Below are positions 24,773 through 33,703 of a DNA stretch of 64,000 nucleotides, piece after piece; the stretch's first letter is position 1, and each line of letters begins with the position of its first letter. The notes under the pieces are model-generated. The model had not been told where the DNA came from, did no database searches, and saw only the letters and a list, made by a program, of their open reading frames with translations. A program made the position numbers and the translations under genes. The stretch is from assembly GCF_050487225.1 (NCBI RefSeq), contig NZ_JBKQGY010000001.1:1-64000 (forward strand), written 5' to 3'. Origin of the DNA: Paenalcaligenes sp050487225 (GTDB lineage Bacteria > Pseudomonadota > Gammaproteobacteria > Burkholderiales > Burkholderiaceae_B).

Positions 24773-24804
24773 AAAAAGGCCCTGTATTCACACAGGGCCT
24801 TTTT
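24773..24804. terminator. Bidirectional terminator
   Basis: AAAAAGGCCCTGT and ACAGGGCCTTTTT form a 13-bp stem with A and T runs on both sides. It sits between the ends of two convergent genes and can end both transcripts. Confidence 0.92.
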
Positions 24805-24826
24805 CATGGCGAAGTGAGGACTACGC

Positions 24827-25759
24827 CTAACTTTTATACAGGTTGTAGCCCAAGGCATTAGCAATAGACGCAACCATTTTTTGACCGCGCACGCTATTGC
24901 CTACCTCGTCTAAGGGTGGCGAGAATGCGGCGATACCCATCACACCGGGGACTACGGCTAAAATCCCGCCCCCCACACCGCTTTTTCCTGGTAAACCTAC
25001 GGTGTAGGCCCAGTCGCCAGAGGTGTCATACAGCCCCTCCATGGTCATATCTGCCAGAATGCGGGGAGTATTGTCGGCACTTAAGACTTGCTCTTGACTC
25101 ACGGGATTGACCCCGCCTGTTGCGAGCGTAGCGCCCATAGTGGCTAGCTCTACGGTGGTTAACAGGGTGGAACATTGGCGGGTATACACATCACACGCTT
25201 CCATAGGGTCGCAGTACAAATAGCCAGCCGAATACAGTAACCAGGCGATGGCACGATTATGGAAGTTGGTGGTTTGTTCGGATTCGTTTAACTGAGCAGA
25301 TAGCTTAATCTGTGGCGAGCCCAGTTTGCGCTGCATGGCAAGGATGCGGCTCCAGCGGTCTTCGGTGTTTTTGGCTTTGATCAGGCTGGCACTGGCAATG
25401 GCACCGGCATTCACCAGTGGGGATAAGGGTTTACCGCTGTGTAGCTCTAAGGCCATGACAGAGTTAAACGGCATACCTGTAGCATCAGCCCCGATTTTTT
25501 GCTGCACCGTTTCAGCGCCCCAATCTTCCAGAGCCAAAGCCAAGGTACACACTTTGGAAATGGATTCTATGGCAAATCGGTAGTGAATATCGCCAGCGGA
25601 AAGAATGTCTCCTTGTGCGGTCACAATCGCGACGGCAGAGAGGTCGCTGGGGATATTGGCGAGAAAAGGAATGTAATCAGCGTTAGCACCGCCGGGTGCT
25701 TGACCAAATTTTTGATGAGCGTCGTCAACGGCTGATTGTAGGGTCTTGAGGTCTAGCAC
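24827..25759 (-). CDS. glsA: Glutaminase A
   Basis: This 310-residue serine-dependent glutaminase (glutamine to glutamate and ammonia) has the S66-I-S-K69 catalytic motif in RFAIESISKV, with GMPFNSV, the conserved NAGAIA and GLPGKSGVGGGI. The fold is beta-lactamase-like and the length is the usual 300-310. The GTG start is supported by AGGAG seven bases upstream. With the antiporter and decarboxylase upstream it would supply ammonia and glutamate for acid resistance. Confidence 0.94.
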   Translation of the reverse strand: MLDLKTLQSAVDDAHQKFGQAPGGANADYIPFLANIPSDLSAVAIVTAQGDILSAGDIHYRFAIESISKVCTLALALEDWGAETVQQKIGADATGMPFNSVMALELHSGKPLSPLVNAGAIASASLIKAKNTEDRWSRILAMQRKLGSPQIKLSAQLNESEQTTNFHNRAIAWLLYSAGYLYCDPMEACDVYTRQCSTLLTTVELATMGATLATGGVNPVSQEQVLSADNTPRILADMTMEGLYDTSGDWAYTVGLPGKSGVGGGILAVVPGVMGIAAFSPPLDEVGNSVRGQKMVASIANALGYNLYKS

Positions 25760-25792
25760 GAGCCTACTCCTGAAAGTGGATCATGAAAGTAA

Positions 25793-25832
25793 CAGAGGAA
25801 AAACTGTCATGATACGAACAGCTTTTCCTCTG
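25793..25832 (-). other. Hairpin between antiporter and glutaminase genes
   Basis: CAGAGGAAAA...CTGT and ACAG...TTTTCCTCTG form a stem with one internal mismatch. It lies within the operon and could reduce read-through into the glutaminase gene or mark RNA processing. Confidence 0.5.
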
Positions 25833-25855
25833 GATGTGCTGGGTACTACAGCCTC

Positions 25856-27364
25856 TTAAGAGTTGCTAGGTGCAGCGGTTGTACTAGGGGCTGTAGTTGC
25901 TGTGGTGGCCGCCGCTTTGACTTCCCAGGTGAAGGGCTCGAAGTCAGAGTTGGGGTCACGCCAGCTAGGTTTACGTTGTGCGTAAATGATCAGCGGGATA
26001 GCCACAAAGATCACGACCAACACTACCAAATACAGGAAGTAGGAGGTTGGGCTACCTACGGCAATTTGGCTAGGTGGTACGAAGCTCAGTGCGAAAGCGA
26101 GTAAGGAGCCTACAAAACCCAACGATGCCCATAAATACATGGCGGGGGCGCGGTAGGGGCGAGGGCGATCTGGTTGTGTACGGCGCAGACGAATACCTGC
26201 CGCAAACATCAGCAAGTACATCACCAAGTACAAAATCACCGTCAACTGCGACAGGATCTGGAACGCAGCTTGCACAGAAGGCATTACTACGAAGGTAATG
26301 GAAAGAATGGATACGATCACCGCTTGCACCAGCATCAGGTTTACACCCATGCCGTGCTTATTGGTTTTTTGGAACCAACGTGGTAGGTAGCCTGCTTTGG
26401 CAACGGCCAGTACCCCAGTGTTAGGACCGGCAATCCATGTCACCACTCCACCCAGTACACCAAATGCCAGCATGACAGCGACAATAGAGCCTAGCCATGG
26501 TGCTCCCAGCCATTTGAAGAGCAGGTCATAGGCCAACAGCAGACTTTGAGTCAGGTTAATGTCTTGGGCGGGCACAATAAAGGCGATACCCAAGGTACTC
26601 AGCAAGAAAATCGCTACTGTACCCAATGATGCAATGGTGATAGCAATGGGGTATTTTTTAGTAGGATTGTCCATGTCCTTCACGTGTACCGCGTTCATTT
26701 CCATACCGGCGTAAGCCAAGAAAATGCTGGCGGCGAGTACGACGGTGCTGAAATTGCTGAAGTCGGGCATCAGCGCACCCCACGACAGTTCAATCAATGG
26801 TTTATTGCCACTGAACATCAAGTAGGCAAACCCTAGCAAGGTCACAATACCGGCTGGAATGATGGTGCCTACAATACCGCACCATTTGGATACGCTGGCA
26901 AAAATGCCTACGCCGCGCAGCGCAATGGCGACAGAGATCCAGTACACAATCAGCACAAAGCTGGTGATATACCATTTATTGGCCGAGATACTTTCCGCCA
27001 TGCTGACGGTAGGATCAATAAAAGCAATGGAAACAGCACCAAATGTCAGCACTGTGGGGAAGTAGGGGATTACTTCAATCCACACCATCGCCATGGCTAA
27101 AAAGCCCAGTCTAGGGCCGAAAGCTTCACTGACCCAGCGGAATACACCGCCTTTTTCGGGGTACGTGGTGGCGAGTTCAGCCGCTACCAGTGCCATAGGA
27201 ATCAGAAAAACGAGTGCAGCAAAGGCAAAGAAAAATATGGAACCTAATCCATACTCTGCTTCTGATGGTAGAAAGCGCAGGCTAACCACCGCCGTGATGT
27301 TCATGATGGCAATGGTAGCAATCGACATCTTCGCCGTAGGCTGATTTTGTGTCGCAGAGCTCAT
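25856..27364 (-). CDS. gadC: APC family amino-acid antiporter, likely glutamate/GABA
   Basis: This 502-residue inner-membrane protein of the amino acid-polyamine-organocation superfamily has about 12 helices and a 50-residue cytoplasmic tail that ends in an Ala/Thr-rich repeat. Segments such as RFLPSEAEYGLGSIFFFAFAALVFLIP, the ATTYPEKGGVFRWVSEAFG loop and AGMEMNAVHVKDMDNPTKKYP resemble GadC. Position between glutamate decarboxylase and glutaminase supports glutamate(or glutamine)/GABA exchange. Exact substrate is inferred. Confidence 0.82.
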   Translation of the reverse strand: MSSATQNQPTAKMSIATIAIMNITAVVSLRFLPSEAEYGLGSIFFFAFAALVFLIPMALVAAELATTYPEKGGVFRWVSEAFGPRLGFLAMAMVWIEVIPYFPTVLTFGAVSIAFIDPTVSMAESISANKWYITSFVLIVYWISVAIALRGVGIFASVSKWCGIVGTIIPAGIVTLLGFAYLMFSGNKPLIELSWGALMPDFSNFSTVVLAASIFLAYAGMEMNAVHVKDMDNPTKKYPIAITIASLGTVAIFLLSTLGIAFIVPAQDINLTQSLLLAYDLLFKWLGAPWLGSIVAVMLAFGVLGGVVTWIAGPNTGVLAVAKAGYLPRWFQKTNKHGMGVNLMLVQAVIVSILSITFVVMPSVQAAFQILSQLTVILYLVMYLLMFAAGIRLRRTQPDRPRPYRAPAMYLWASLGFVGSLLAFALSFVPPSQIAVGSPTSYFLYLVVLVVIFVAIPLIIYAQRKPSWRDPNSDFEPFTWEVKAAATTATTAPSTTAAPSNS

Positions 27365-27453
27365 GGTTACCCTCTCATAAAGATGATTGAAAACAGAAAC
27401 CGGCAGGGATGCAGAAAGAGGCCATTGCTGACCTCTTTCCTATACCTTATGTT

Positions 27454-28857
27454 TTAGTGGTGGAAGCCACCGGCTTCTTGTTCATCCAACGGCTGCGATA
27501 CAGGGCGTTTGGCAAAGTAGTCCAACGTGCGTTGGAAATCAGCCAATAGCAAATCGGCCAAGTCGCGGCTCACGCCGTGACGTACCAAAATACGCTGCAC
27601 CACGAGGTCTTCGCGATTGGCAGGCATGGAGTAGGCGGGAACTTGCCAGCCACGACTACGCAGGCGGTCTGCAAAGTCATACAAAGTGAAATTCACTTTA
27701 CCTTTGAACTCTTCTTTAATGGTCCATGACAAGGCAGGAATGCCTTTTTTCATGTCGCCATCAAAAATGATTTTGAAGGGGCCGAATTTCTCAATTTCTT
27801 GGGACAGGTATTTGGCGGTGTCGTAGCACGCGGTTTGAATGCGTTTGTAACCCTCTTTGCCCAAGCGCAGGAAGTTGTAGTACTGAGCCACAATCTGGCC
27901 ACCAGGGCGCGAGAAGTTCAGCGCGAACGTAGGCATGTTGCCACCTAGATAGTTCACGTTAAAGATTAGCTCTTCTGGCAGGCTGGCGGCATCACGCCAC
28001 ACTACCCAACCCACCCCCAGTGGTGCCAAACCGAATTTGTGACCCGATGAGTTAATGGATTTCACGCGAGGAAGGCGGAAGTCCCACTCGATTTCGGGGG
28101 CGCAAAATGGTGCCAAGAAACCACCGCTAGCACCATCGACGTGGATAGGAATATCTAACCCTGTGTCTTTTTGCAGTTTATCCAACGCATCGCTCACGGC
28201 TTTAACGGGCTCGTAATCGCATGTGAAGGTAACGCCCATGGTAGGTACAACACCGATAGTGTTTTCGTCTACGCGTTTTAGTACTTCTTCTGGCGACATG
28301 ATTAGTCTATCGCCTTCCAGAGGGATCTCGCGCAGTTCTACATCGAAGTAGCGTGCGAACTTGTGCCAGCAAATTTGCACAGGACCGCAAATTAAGTTGG
28401 GTTTGTCGGTAGGCTTACCGGCTGCTTGCATCTTTTTGCGCCAGCTCCATTTCAGTGCCAAGCCCCCCAGCATTGCCGCTTCGGATGACCCAGTTGTAGA
28501 GCACCCCATGGTGTTAGCCGCATCGGGAGAGTTCCACAAATCAGCAATCATGTGCACGCAACGTGACTCGATTTCAGCCGTTTGTGGGTACTCATCTTTG
28601 TCGATCATGTTTTTGTCTATGGACTCATCCATAAGACGGCGGGCTTCATCGTCTACCCATGTCTGGCAAAAGGTCGCTAGGTTTTGGCGCGAATTACCAT
28701 CCATCATTAATTCGTCATGTACCACTTGGTAGGCGTGACGTGGGTCATGCTCACCCTCAGGCATTTTGTACTTGGGCATGACTACCGATAGATCGTTGGA
28801 TGCGTATACATCGTCGTACATACGATCACGGATATCATCTTTGGAGTGCAGAGCCAT
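27454..28857 (-). CDS. gadB: Glutamate decarboxylase
   Basis: This 467-residue PLP enzyme is almost the length of E. coli GadB (466). The PLP lysine is K274 (SINSSGHKFG), with D241 in HVDGASGG. The N-terminal segment (DDIRDRMYDDVYASNDLSVVMPKYKMPEGEHDPRHAYQ region) matches the pH-dependent membrane-associating helix. The C terminus ends GGFHH; a penultimate histidine at this place closes the active site at neutral pH in GadB. It converts glutamate to GABA with uptake of a proton. First gene of the acid-resistance operon. Confidence 0.95.
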   Translation of the reverse strand: MALHSKDDIRDRMYDDVYASNDLSVVMPKYKMPEGEHDPRHAYQVVHDELMMDGNSRQNLATFCQTWVDDEARRLMDESIDKNMIDKDEYPQTAEIESRCVHMIADLWNSPDAANTMGCSTTGSSEAAMLGGLALKWSWRKKMQAAGKPTDKPNLICGPVQICWHKFARYFDVELREIPLEGDRLIMSPEEVLKRVDENTIGVVPTMGVTFTCDYEPVKAVSDALDKLQKDTGLDIPIHVDGASGGFLAPFCAPEIEWDFRLPRVKSINSSGHKFGLAPLGVGWVVWRDAASLPEELIFNVNYLGGNMPTFALNFSRPGGQIVAQYYNFLRLGKEGYKRIQTACYDTAKYLSQEIEKFGPFKIIFDGDMKKGIPALSWTIKEEFKGKVNFTLYDFADRLRSRGWQVPAYSMPANREDLVVQRILVRHGVSRDLADLLLADFQRTLDYFAKRPVSQPLDEQEAGGFHH

Positions 28858-29193
28858 CTCTATAACCTCATTGAATGAAAAGGGTTGAGCCGAATTTCGG
28901 CTTGAAACAACATCATTAATACGAGTTAATCGGTAAGTGGCTTATTTGGTTTTATTGGAAATTTTTTTGCTGCAGCAATGACTGGATGATGTGTGGATTC
29001 TAGATGGCTTTAATAATTCTATTCTGTAACTAGTTAATTCTAGTATTTCTATATGTTTCTATGGTGGGCATTTATTTGCTAAGAGAGTGAGCTGATTTTT
29101 ATGCGGTAAAACGTATTTTTGAGGTGCAAAATTGAGTAGAGATAGTATTTTTAGTCTCAAGGAAAACACACTAAGCACCTGATTTTTGGATGT
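28858..29193. other. Intergenic region upstream of gadB
   Basis: This AT-rich 336-base region carries the promoter of the leftward acid-resistance operon. I find no GadE/GadX-like box that I can support, no RNA gene and no coding frame. Confidence 0.4.
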
Positions 29194-29233
29194 AAAAAAG
29201 CAGGCAGTCTACTCAAAAAGGTAGGCTGCTTGC
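29194..29233 (-). terminator. Terminator of the FMN reductase gene
   Basis: GCAGGCAGTCTAC and GTAGGCTGCTTGC form a stem with two G-T pairs. On the minus strand it is followed by a T run (AAAAAA on plus at 29194-29199). It lies about 50 bases after the stop. Confidence 0.85.
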
Positions 29234-29284
29234 TGTGTATGCCATAACCGTGACACAGATGGCAGTGATGATGTGTCTGGGCAG

Positions 29285-29857
29285 TTACGACAAGAGCTTA
29301 CGTAGCTCCATCAGGCCTGTTTGTAACGCTGTTTCTTGGTTTTGTACGGCTTCAGGTAAGCCTATATGGCCGTCATTACGTAAGATTTGTTCAGTAGAGA
29401 GGGTGAGTTCGGCATGTTGTTGGGTGACATGCAGTTTAAGCCCCGTTAATACTTGCCGTAATTGCGCTGCACATTTCTCACCCCCATGAGCGCCGTAACT
29501 CACAATAAAAGCGGGCTTATGGTGCCATTCACTATATAAATGATCCAGCGCATTTTTTAATGCAGCAGGATAGCCCCAGTTATATTGAGGCGTCACAAAA
29601 ATAAACGCATCGGCTTGGGATATTTTACTGCTCCAGGCTTGAGCTTGTGGTGTTTGATAACCTGCGCCATGAGCAGGAATGGCTGGTTCATCCATCATGG
29701 GCAACGGCCAATTACGTAAATCCACTAATTCGAACACGGCTTCGGGTATGCAGAGTCGTCCTACGGATGCTACCCAGTCTGCTAGTAAAGGGCTAATACG
29801 CTGCAAGCGTACGCTGCCCATAATGACGAGAATTTTAGGGGAGGGCTTCATGTGCAT
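29285..29857 (-). CDS. NADPH-dependent FMN reductase family protein
   Basis: This 190-residue flavodoxin-like protein has the phosphate-binding loop near residue 14 (GSVRLQRIS) and the family motif TPQYNWGYPAALKNALDHL at about 88-106. Such enzymes reduce FMN, azo compounds or quinones with NAD(P)H. Two possible ATG codons lie six bases apart; neither has a strong ribosome-binding site. It stands alone between terminators. Confidence 0.87.
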   Translation of the reverse strand: MHMKPSPKILVIMGSVRLQRISPLLADWVASVGRLCIPEAVFELVDLRNWPLPMMDEPAIPAHGAGYQTPQAQAWSSKISQADAFIFVTPQYNWGYPAALKNALDHLYSEWHHKPAFIVSYGAHGGEKCAAQLRQVLTGLKLHVTQQHAELTLSTEQILRNDGHIGLPEAVQNQETALQTGLMELRKLLS

Positions 29858-30318
29858 TCTCTACGTTAATGTGGCTGATTGATGCAGGCCTAACGACCCC
29901 TCTCATCATAATCAGTTATGGCTATGCTGGTTTTGTTTTAAGGCAGAAAGGACACGATTTTTCTGTACGAAAGCTCGCTCTATGCGGGTGTGCGATGGGG
30001 TGTTTTGAGCCATTACGTAACTGAATGTTAGTAAATTATGGTTGTGACATGCCTTGCTATAAATAATAGAAAGTAATATGAGTGATATAAATCAAGGTAT
30101 TAATGTCATGTTCATGCCTTAGTCAATTCAGTGGTATGTGGCAATGAAATATATGGTTACTAAATAGCGGTTAATTCAGTAAAAGCAAATAGGACTGAAA
30201 ATCGTGAGCAATAGGCCAGCAGTGACGCCAAGCTTAAGTGTCTGTAGAAGCAGACAGAAAACAGGTGTTTTGGGCTTTGGTGGTGCAAGTCATAACGGTT
30301 GTGTTGAGGCTTCAAATA
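29858..30318. other. Intergenic region upstream of the TetR/SMR unit
   Basis: This 460-base stretch separates a leftward reductase gene from the rightward TetR gene. It is AT-rich, with no supported coding frame or RNA. Promoters of both genes are expected here. Confidence 0.4.
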
Positions 30319-30338
30319 CAATACATACGTATGTATTG
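30319..30338. promoter_or_regulatory. 20-bp perfect palindrome, TetR operator
   Basis: CAATACATACGTATGTATTG is a perfect 20-bp palindrome ending 13 bases before the chosen start of the TetR gene. Palindromes of this size at this place are typical autoregulatory TetR operators, and here one site would control the whole three-gene unit. Confidence 0.85.
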
Positions 30339-30351
30339 AATGGTGCAAAAC

Positions 30352-30906
30352 ATGAGCAAACCGCGCAGCATAGACAGGGATAAAGTGTTGGATCTTGCTG
30401 AGGCCATTGTGGACGAACACGGTGCGGCGGCATTGACTATTGATGCTGTGGCGAAAGCGATGGGCATTAGTAAAGGCGGTGTGCAATCGTGTTTCGGTAC
30501 CAAACAAGGTTTGGTGAATGCCATGTTGGAGCGCTGGGGGCGACGTTATGATGCCTGCTTGGAAAAGGCAGCAGGTGTCTCAATAGAGCAGTTATCCAGC
30601 ATCGATAAAATCAGTCAGCATATACACATCACAGCAGATGAGCAGGCGCTCATTGCGCGAGCAGCCAGCCATCTTAGTGTGCTCCTAGAGGCTAAAGAAC
30701 TACGTGAGTGGATCAAGCGATGGCATCACGAGCGATTAGCAGAATTAGACACCTCTACACCTGAAGGCAAAAAGGCGCGTATTGCGTACTTTGCGACAGA
30801 AGGGGCGTTTGTATTGCGTTATTTCGGTTTGGCCGAGTTAAGTGATCAAGCGTGGCAAGACACCTTTAACGATATAGCCGGCTTGATGGGCAAGCAGGCA
30901 ATGTAA
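30352..30906 (+). CDS. TetR family regulator of a paired SMR pump
   Basis: This protein of about 184 residues begins with a TetR helix-turn-helix (GAAALTIDAVAKAMGISKGGVQSCFGTKQGLVNAMLERW). The start at 30352 is preferred over 30340 because the latter nearly touches the operator, but neither has a clear ribosome-binding site. It sits directly upstream of two SMR genes in one transcript. Confidence 0.87.
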   Translation: MSKPRSIDRDKVLDLAEAIVDEHGAAALTIDAVAKAMGISKGGVQSCFGTKQGLVNAMLERWGRRYDACLEKAAGVSIEQLSSIDKISQHIHITADEQALIARAASHLSVLLEAKELREWIKRWHHERLAELDTSTPEGKKARIAYFATEGAFVLRYFGLAELSDQAWQDTFNDIAGLMGKQAM

Positions 30907-30935
30907 CCACCTCTTAAGTCAGGGCAGTAGTTTTC

Positions 30936-31247
30936 ATGTTGAGTTGGGTTTTTTTAGTGATATCCAGTGCGCTGGAGGTCTTGTGGGCAGCAGGGCTGAA
31001 GTATGCAGCAAGTCCAGAGGATTGGGCTGCAACCGTTCTGTGCATTGTGGGCAGTTTTGTGTTTATGGTGTTGGCGGCACAGCGTATGGGGGCGGCATTT
31101 GCCTATGTGGTGTTTGTCACCTTTGGCACGGTAGGTACTTATCTATTAGACGTGCTGTATTTTGGTAAAGAACTGAAATGGGCCGCCATGTTGGCCATCG
31201 CTGTGATTTTGTTCTCGGTGATCAAGTTGAAGCAGAACGAGGCATAG
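30936..31247 (+). CDS. SMR family exporter subunit 1
   Basis: This 103-residue protein has four membrane helices and the essential SMR glutamate E14 (SSALEVLWAAGLKYA). The helix-1 pattern LEVxWAxGLKY is like that of Gdx/SugE. It would work as a dimer that exports cationic compounds by proton exchange. Together with the next gene it likely forms a heterodimer. Confidence 0.9.
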   Translation: MLSWVFLVISSALEVLWAAGLKYAASPEDWAATVLCIVGSFVFMVLAAQRMGAAFAYVVFVTFGTVGTYLLDVLYFGKELKWAAMLAIAVILFSVIKLKQNEA

Positions 31248-31248
31248 G

Positions 31249-31563
31249 ATGAATTGGTTATTTCTGGTTCTGGCTGGCTTGTTAGAGATTTTCGTGGTGG
31301 CGGGTATTCGCGATATAGCGAGTAAGCGTTATAGGCGTGGTGCAGTGGTGTACGGCTTAGGCTTATCTAGTTCGCTGTACTTTTTGTACCTTTCTATGCG
31401 CAGTATTGATGTGTCTATTGCCTATACCGCTTACACAGGAATAGGGGTAATAGGCACGGTAGTCTCTGGTATTGTGCTGTGGGGCGATAAGGGTGGTGTG
31501 CGTAAGTTCTTCTACTTGCTGTTGATCATTGCGTCTATCGTGACATTGAAAATGGTGGGCTGA
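31249..31563 (+). CDS. SMR family exporter subunit 2
   Basis: This 104-residue, four-helix SMR protein has the membrane glutamate E13 (AGLLEIFVVAG) and the SIAYTAYTGIGVIGTVVSGI segment of helix 3. Its ATG starts one base after the stop of subunit 1, which indicates coupled translation of a heterodimeric pair like YkkCD or EbrAB. Confidence 0.9.
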   Translation: MNWLFLVLAGLLEIFVVAGIRDIASKRYRRGAVVYGLGLSSSLYFLYLSMRSIDVSIAYTAYTGIGVIGTVVSGIVLWGDKGGVRKFFYLLLIIASIVTLKMVG

Positions 31564-31740
31564 TGACCTTACCCGATGTTGGGCCGCAGGGTATTTTGCT
31601 TGAAGTTGTAAGGTAAATTGTTTCTAAAAGTTTTTATTTTTCTTCTATTTTCTTCTAAGTTTAGCTAAAATCGGCGAAATTTGCTTTATTCTTCGTAATA
31701 GTCCATGCTATAGCGTGTTATGGGTTTTAGGGAGAATGGT

Positions 31741-32451
31741 ATGCATGCGTATGAAACACGTATACAAACTGTGGAAGTGCGTGAAGCAGGCAATATGCGA
31801 CTGCGCACTTTGGCCGACACTCAGCAGTTTCACGACTACAAAGGGATGGCGGCACGTTTGGGTGTTTCGTCGGCCACATGGCCGTTATTTGGTCAGCTTT
31901 GGCCTTCCAGTGTTCATCTGGCTAACAAAGTAGCCACACGTCCTTTAGATAAAAAACTACGGATACTAGAAATTGGTTGTGGCCTAGGGCTTGCCAGTTT
32001 GGTGGCGCATCAACGCGGTTTACAAATCACCGCCAGTGATACGCACCCGTTAAGCAGCGAGTTTTTACGTCGTAATGTGCATTTGAATAAGTTGTTGCCG
32101 ATGCGCTATAAGTATGGCCGTTGGGGCAAGAACTATAACCAGCAAGCCAAAATCTTAGGGCTAGAGGTGCTAGAAAGCCGCTTTGATTTGATTATGGCGA
32201 GCGATGTGCTGTACGAGCCAGATATGCCTAACGATTTGGCTGCTTTTATTGACCAGCACAGTGAGCCTACCGCTGAGTTCTGGCTGGTAGACCCAAACCG
32301 AGGTTATGCCGGACGCTTTGGCAAAGAGCTGCAAGAGCACGGGTTTGAGTTGTTGGAAAATACAGAACTAAAAGAAGACCCAAGTGAGCATAATACTAAG
32401 GGGTTTTCAGGGCGCTTTTTACGTTATGGGCGTCAGGTTGTGCACCAATAA
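31741..32451 (+). CDS. Class I SAM-dependent methyltransferase
   Basis: This protein of about 236 residues has the SAM-binding motif LEIGCGLGLASLVA and downstream ASDTHPLSSEF and MASDVLYEP, similar to the METTL/nicotinamide-N-methyltransferase-like protein methyltransferases. The substrate is unknown. The ATG at 31741 has AGGGAG six bases upstream, so I prefer it to the ATG at 31720. It is followed by a strong terminator. Confidence 0.85.
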   Translation: MHAYETRIQTVEVREAGNMRLRTLADTQQFHDYKGMAARLGVSSATWPLFGQLWPSSVHLANKVATRPLDKKLRILEIGCGLGLASLVAHQRGLQITASDTHPLSSEFLRRNVHLNKLLPMRYKYGRWGKNYNQQAKILGLEVLESRFDLIMASDVLYEPDMPNDLAAFIDQHSEPTAEFWLVDPNRGYAGRFGKELQEHGFELLENTELKEDPSEHNTKGFSGRFLRYGRQVVHQ

Positions 32452-32469
32452 GTAAAACAGTAGCACGAT

Positions 32470-32504
32470 AAAAAACGGCAGGCGCGCGAGCCTGCCGTTT
32501 TTTT
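32470..32504. terminator. Bidirectional terminator
   Basis: AAAAAACGGCAGGC and GCCTGCCGTTTTTTT form a 14-bp stem with a GCGCGA loop, between convergent genes. Confidence 0.93.
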
Positions 32505-32523
32505 GTTCTAGCCTAGAATCTCA

Positions 32524-33615
32524 TCAGTGAGACTGATTGCGTTCTTCTTCTAGGCTGCGGTTGCGTTGCTCGATGGCAGCGGGGAATAGATCCCAGCATG
32601 CAATAAAGAGGGCTGCAATCAGCGGGCCAATCACAAAGCCATTCAGGCCAAAGAGCGACAAGCCTCCCAGCGTAGAAATCAAAATGATGTAATCGGGGAT
32701 TTTTGTGTCTTTACCCACTAAGAGTGGGCGCAGAACGTTGTCTACCAAGCCGATGACGAATAAGCCAAAGGCTGTTAGTACAGTGCCTTCAAATATCTGC
32801 CCTGTGGCAAAGAAGTAAATGGCTACAGGCCCCCAGATGAGGGATGCTCCCACTGCTGGCAGTAGAGACAGCACAGCCATCAATACGCCCCAGAATAAGG
32901 ATGCTTGAATACCGAGAATAAAGAAGATCAATCCCCCCAGTGCACCTTGGGTGGCAGCCACTGCAAGGTTACCTTTAATGGTCGCGCGCACCACGATAGT
33001 CAGTTTGCGCAACAGGTGGCTTTTTTGTTCTTCGCTCAGCGGGATCAGGTTGCGGCAGTGGCGACCCAGCATCGTGCCGTCACGCAGCAAGAAGAACAAC
33101 ATGTACAACATAATCCCCAGGCTAACCAAGAACTGGAAGGTGTTAGAACCTATGCTCAGTGCTTGGCGGGTTAGGAACTGCCCAGAGCTGATGGCGAACT
33201 CGGAAAAACGTTCGCGCATGCTGTCTAGATCACCGCCTAATAGGCGATTAGCAATGTCATGCACACTTTGTGGCATCACGCGCAAGATTTGGTCTAGGTA
33301 GTTACCAAGGTTGAGTTGTCCTCCCTCCATCATCTTGTAGAGCGAGACCATCTCTTGTATTAGTGCACCTGCGACGAGTATGACCGGGATAATGACGATC
33401 AGAATGATGATGAGTAGGGCGACTAGGGCAGCCAGTGTTTTTCTACCATTCATGACCGTCAAAATACGGCGTTGCAGTGGGGCAAAAATAATCGCTAAGA
33501 CTACGCCCCAAAATACAGCGCCGTAAAACGGCAATAGCAGCCAAATAAACGTTAGGCTGACGAAAGCAAGCAACACCAGGAAGCTGCGGAAATAAAGGGC
33601 CGTTTCAATTTTCAT
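32524..33615 (-). CDS. AI-2E family transporter (PerM/YdiK-like)
   Basis: This 363-residue inner-membrane protein has about eight helices and the family pattern around LLPFYGAVFWGVVLAIIFAPLQRR and the C-terminal LVDNVLRPLLVG...GLNGFVIGPLIAALFIACWDLF. The family is named for autoinducer-2 export but members also act as sodium/proton antiporters; substrate unknown. Confidence 0.88.
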   Translation of the reverse strand: MKIETALYFRSFLVLLAFVSLTFIWLLLPFYGAVFWGVVLAIIFAPLQRRILTVMNGRKTLAALVALLIIILIVIIPVILVAGALIQEMVSLYKMMEGGQLNLGNYLDQILRVMPQSVHDIANRLLGGDLDSMRERFSEFAISSGQFLTRQALSIGSNTFQFLVSLGIMLYMLFFLLRDGTMLGRHCRNLIPLSEEQKSHLLRKLTIVVRATIKGNLAVAATQGALGGLIFFILGIQASLFWGVLMAVLSLLPAVGASLIWGPVAIYFFATGQIFEGTVLTAFGLFVIGLVDNVLRPLLVGKDTKIPDYIILISTLGGLSLFGLNGFVIGPLIAALFIACWDLFPAAIEQRNRSLEEERNQSH

Positions 33616-33703
33616 GGAAAATGTGCGTAATGAGAAATCCGTGAAGTGTGCTAACGATAACCTGAATCCTGGTGTCTGCGCTTGAATTATCTGTAATTAG
33701 ATA

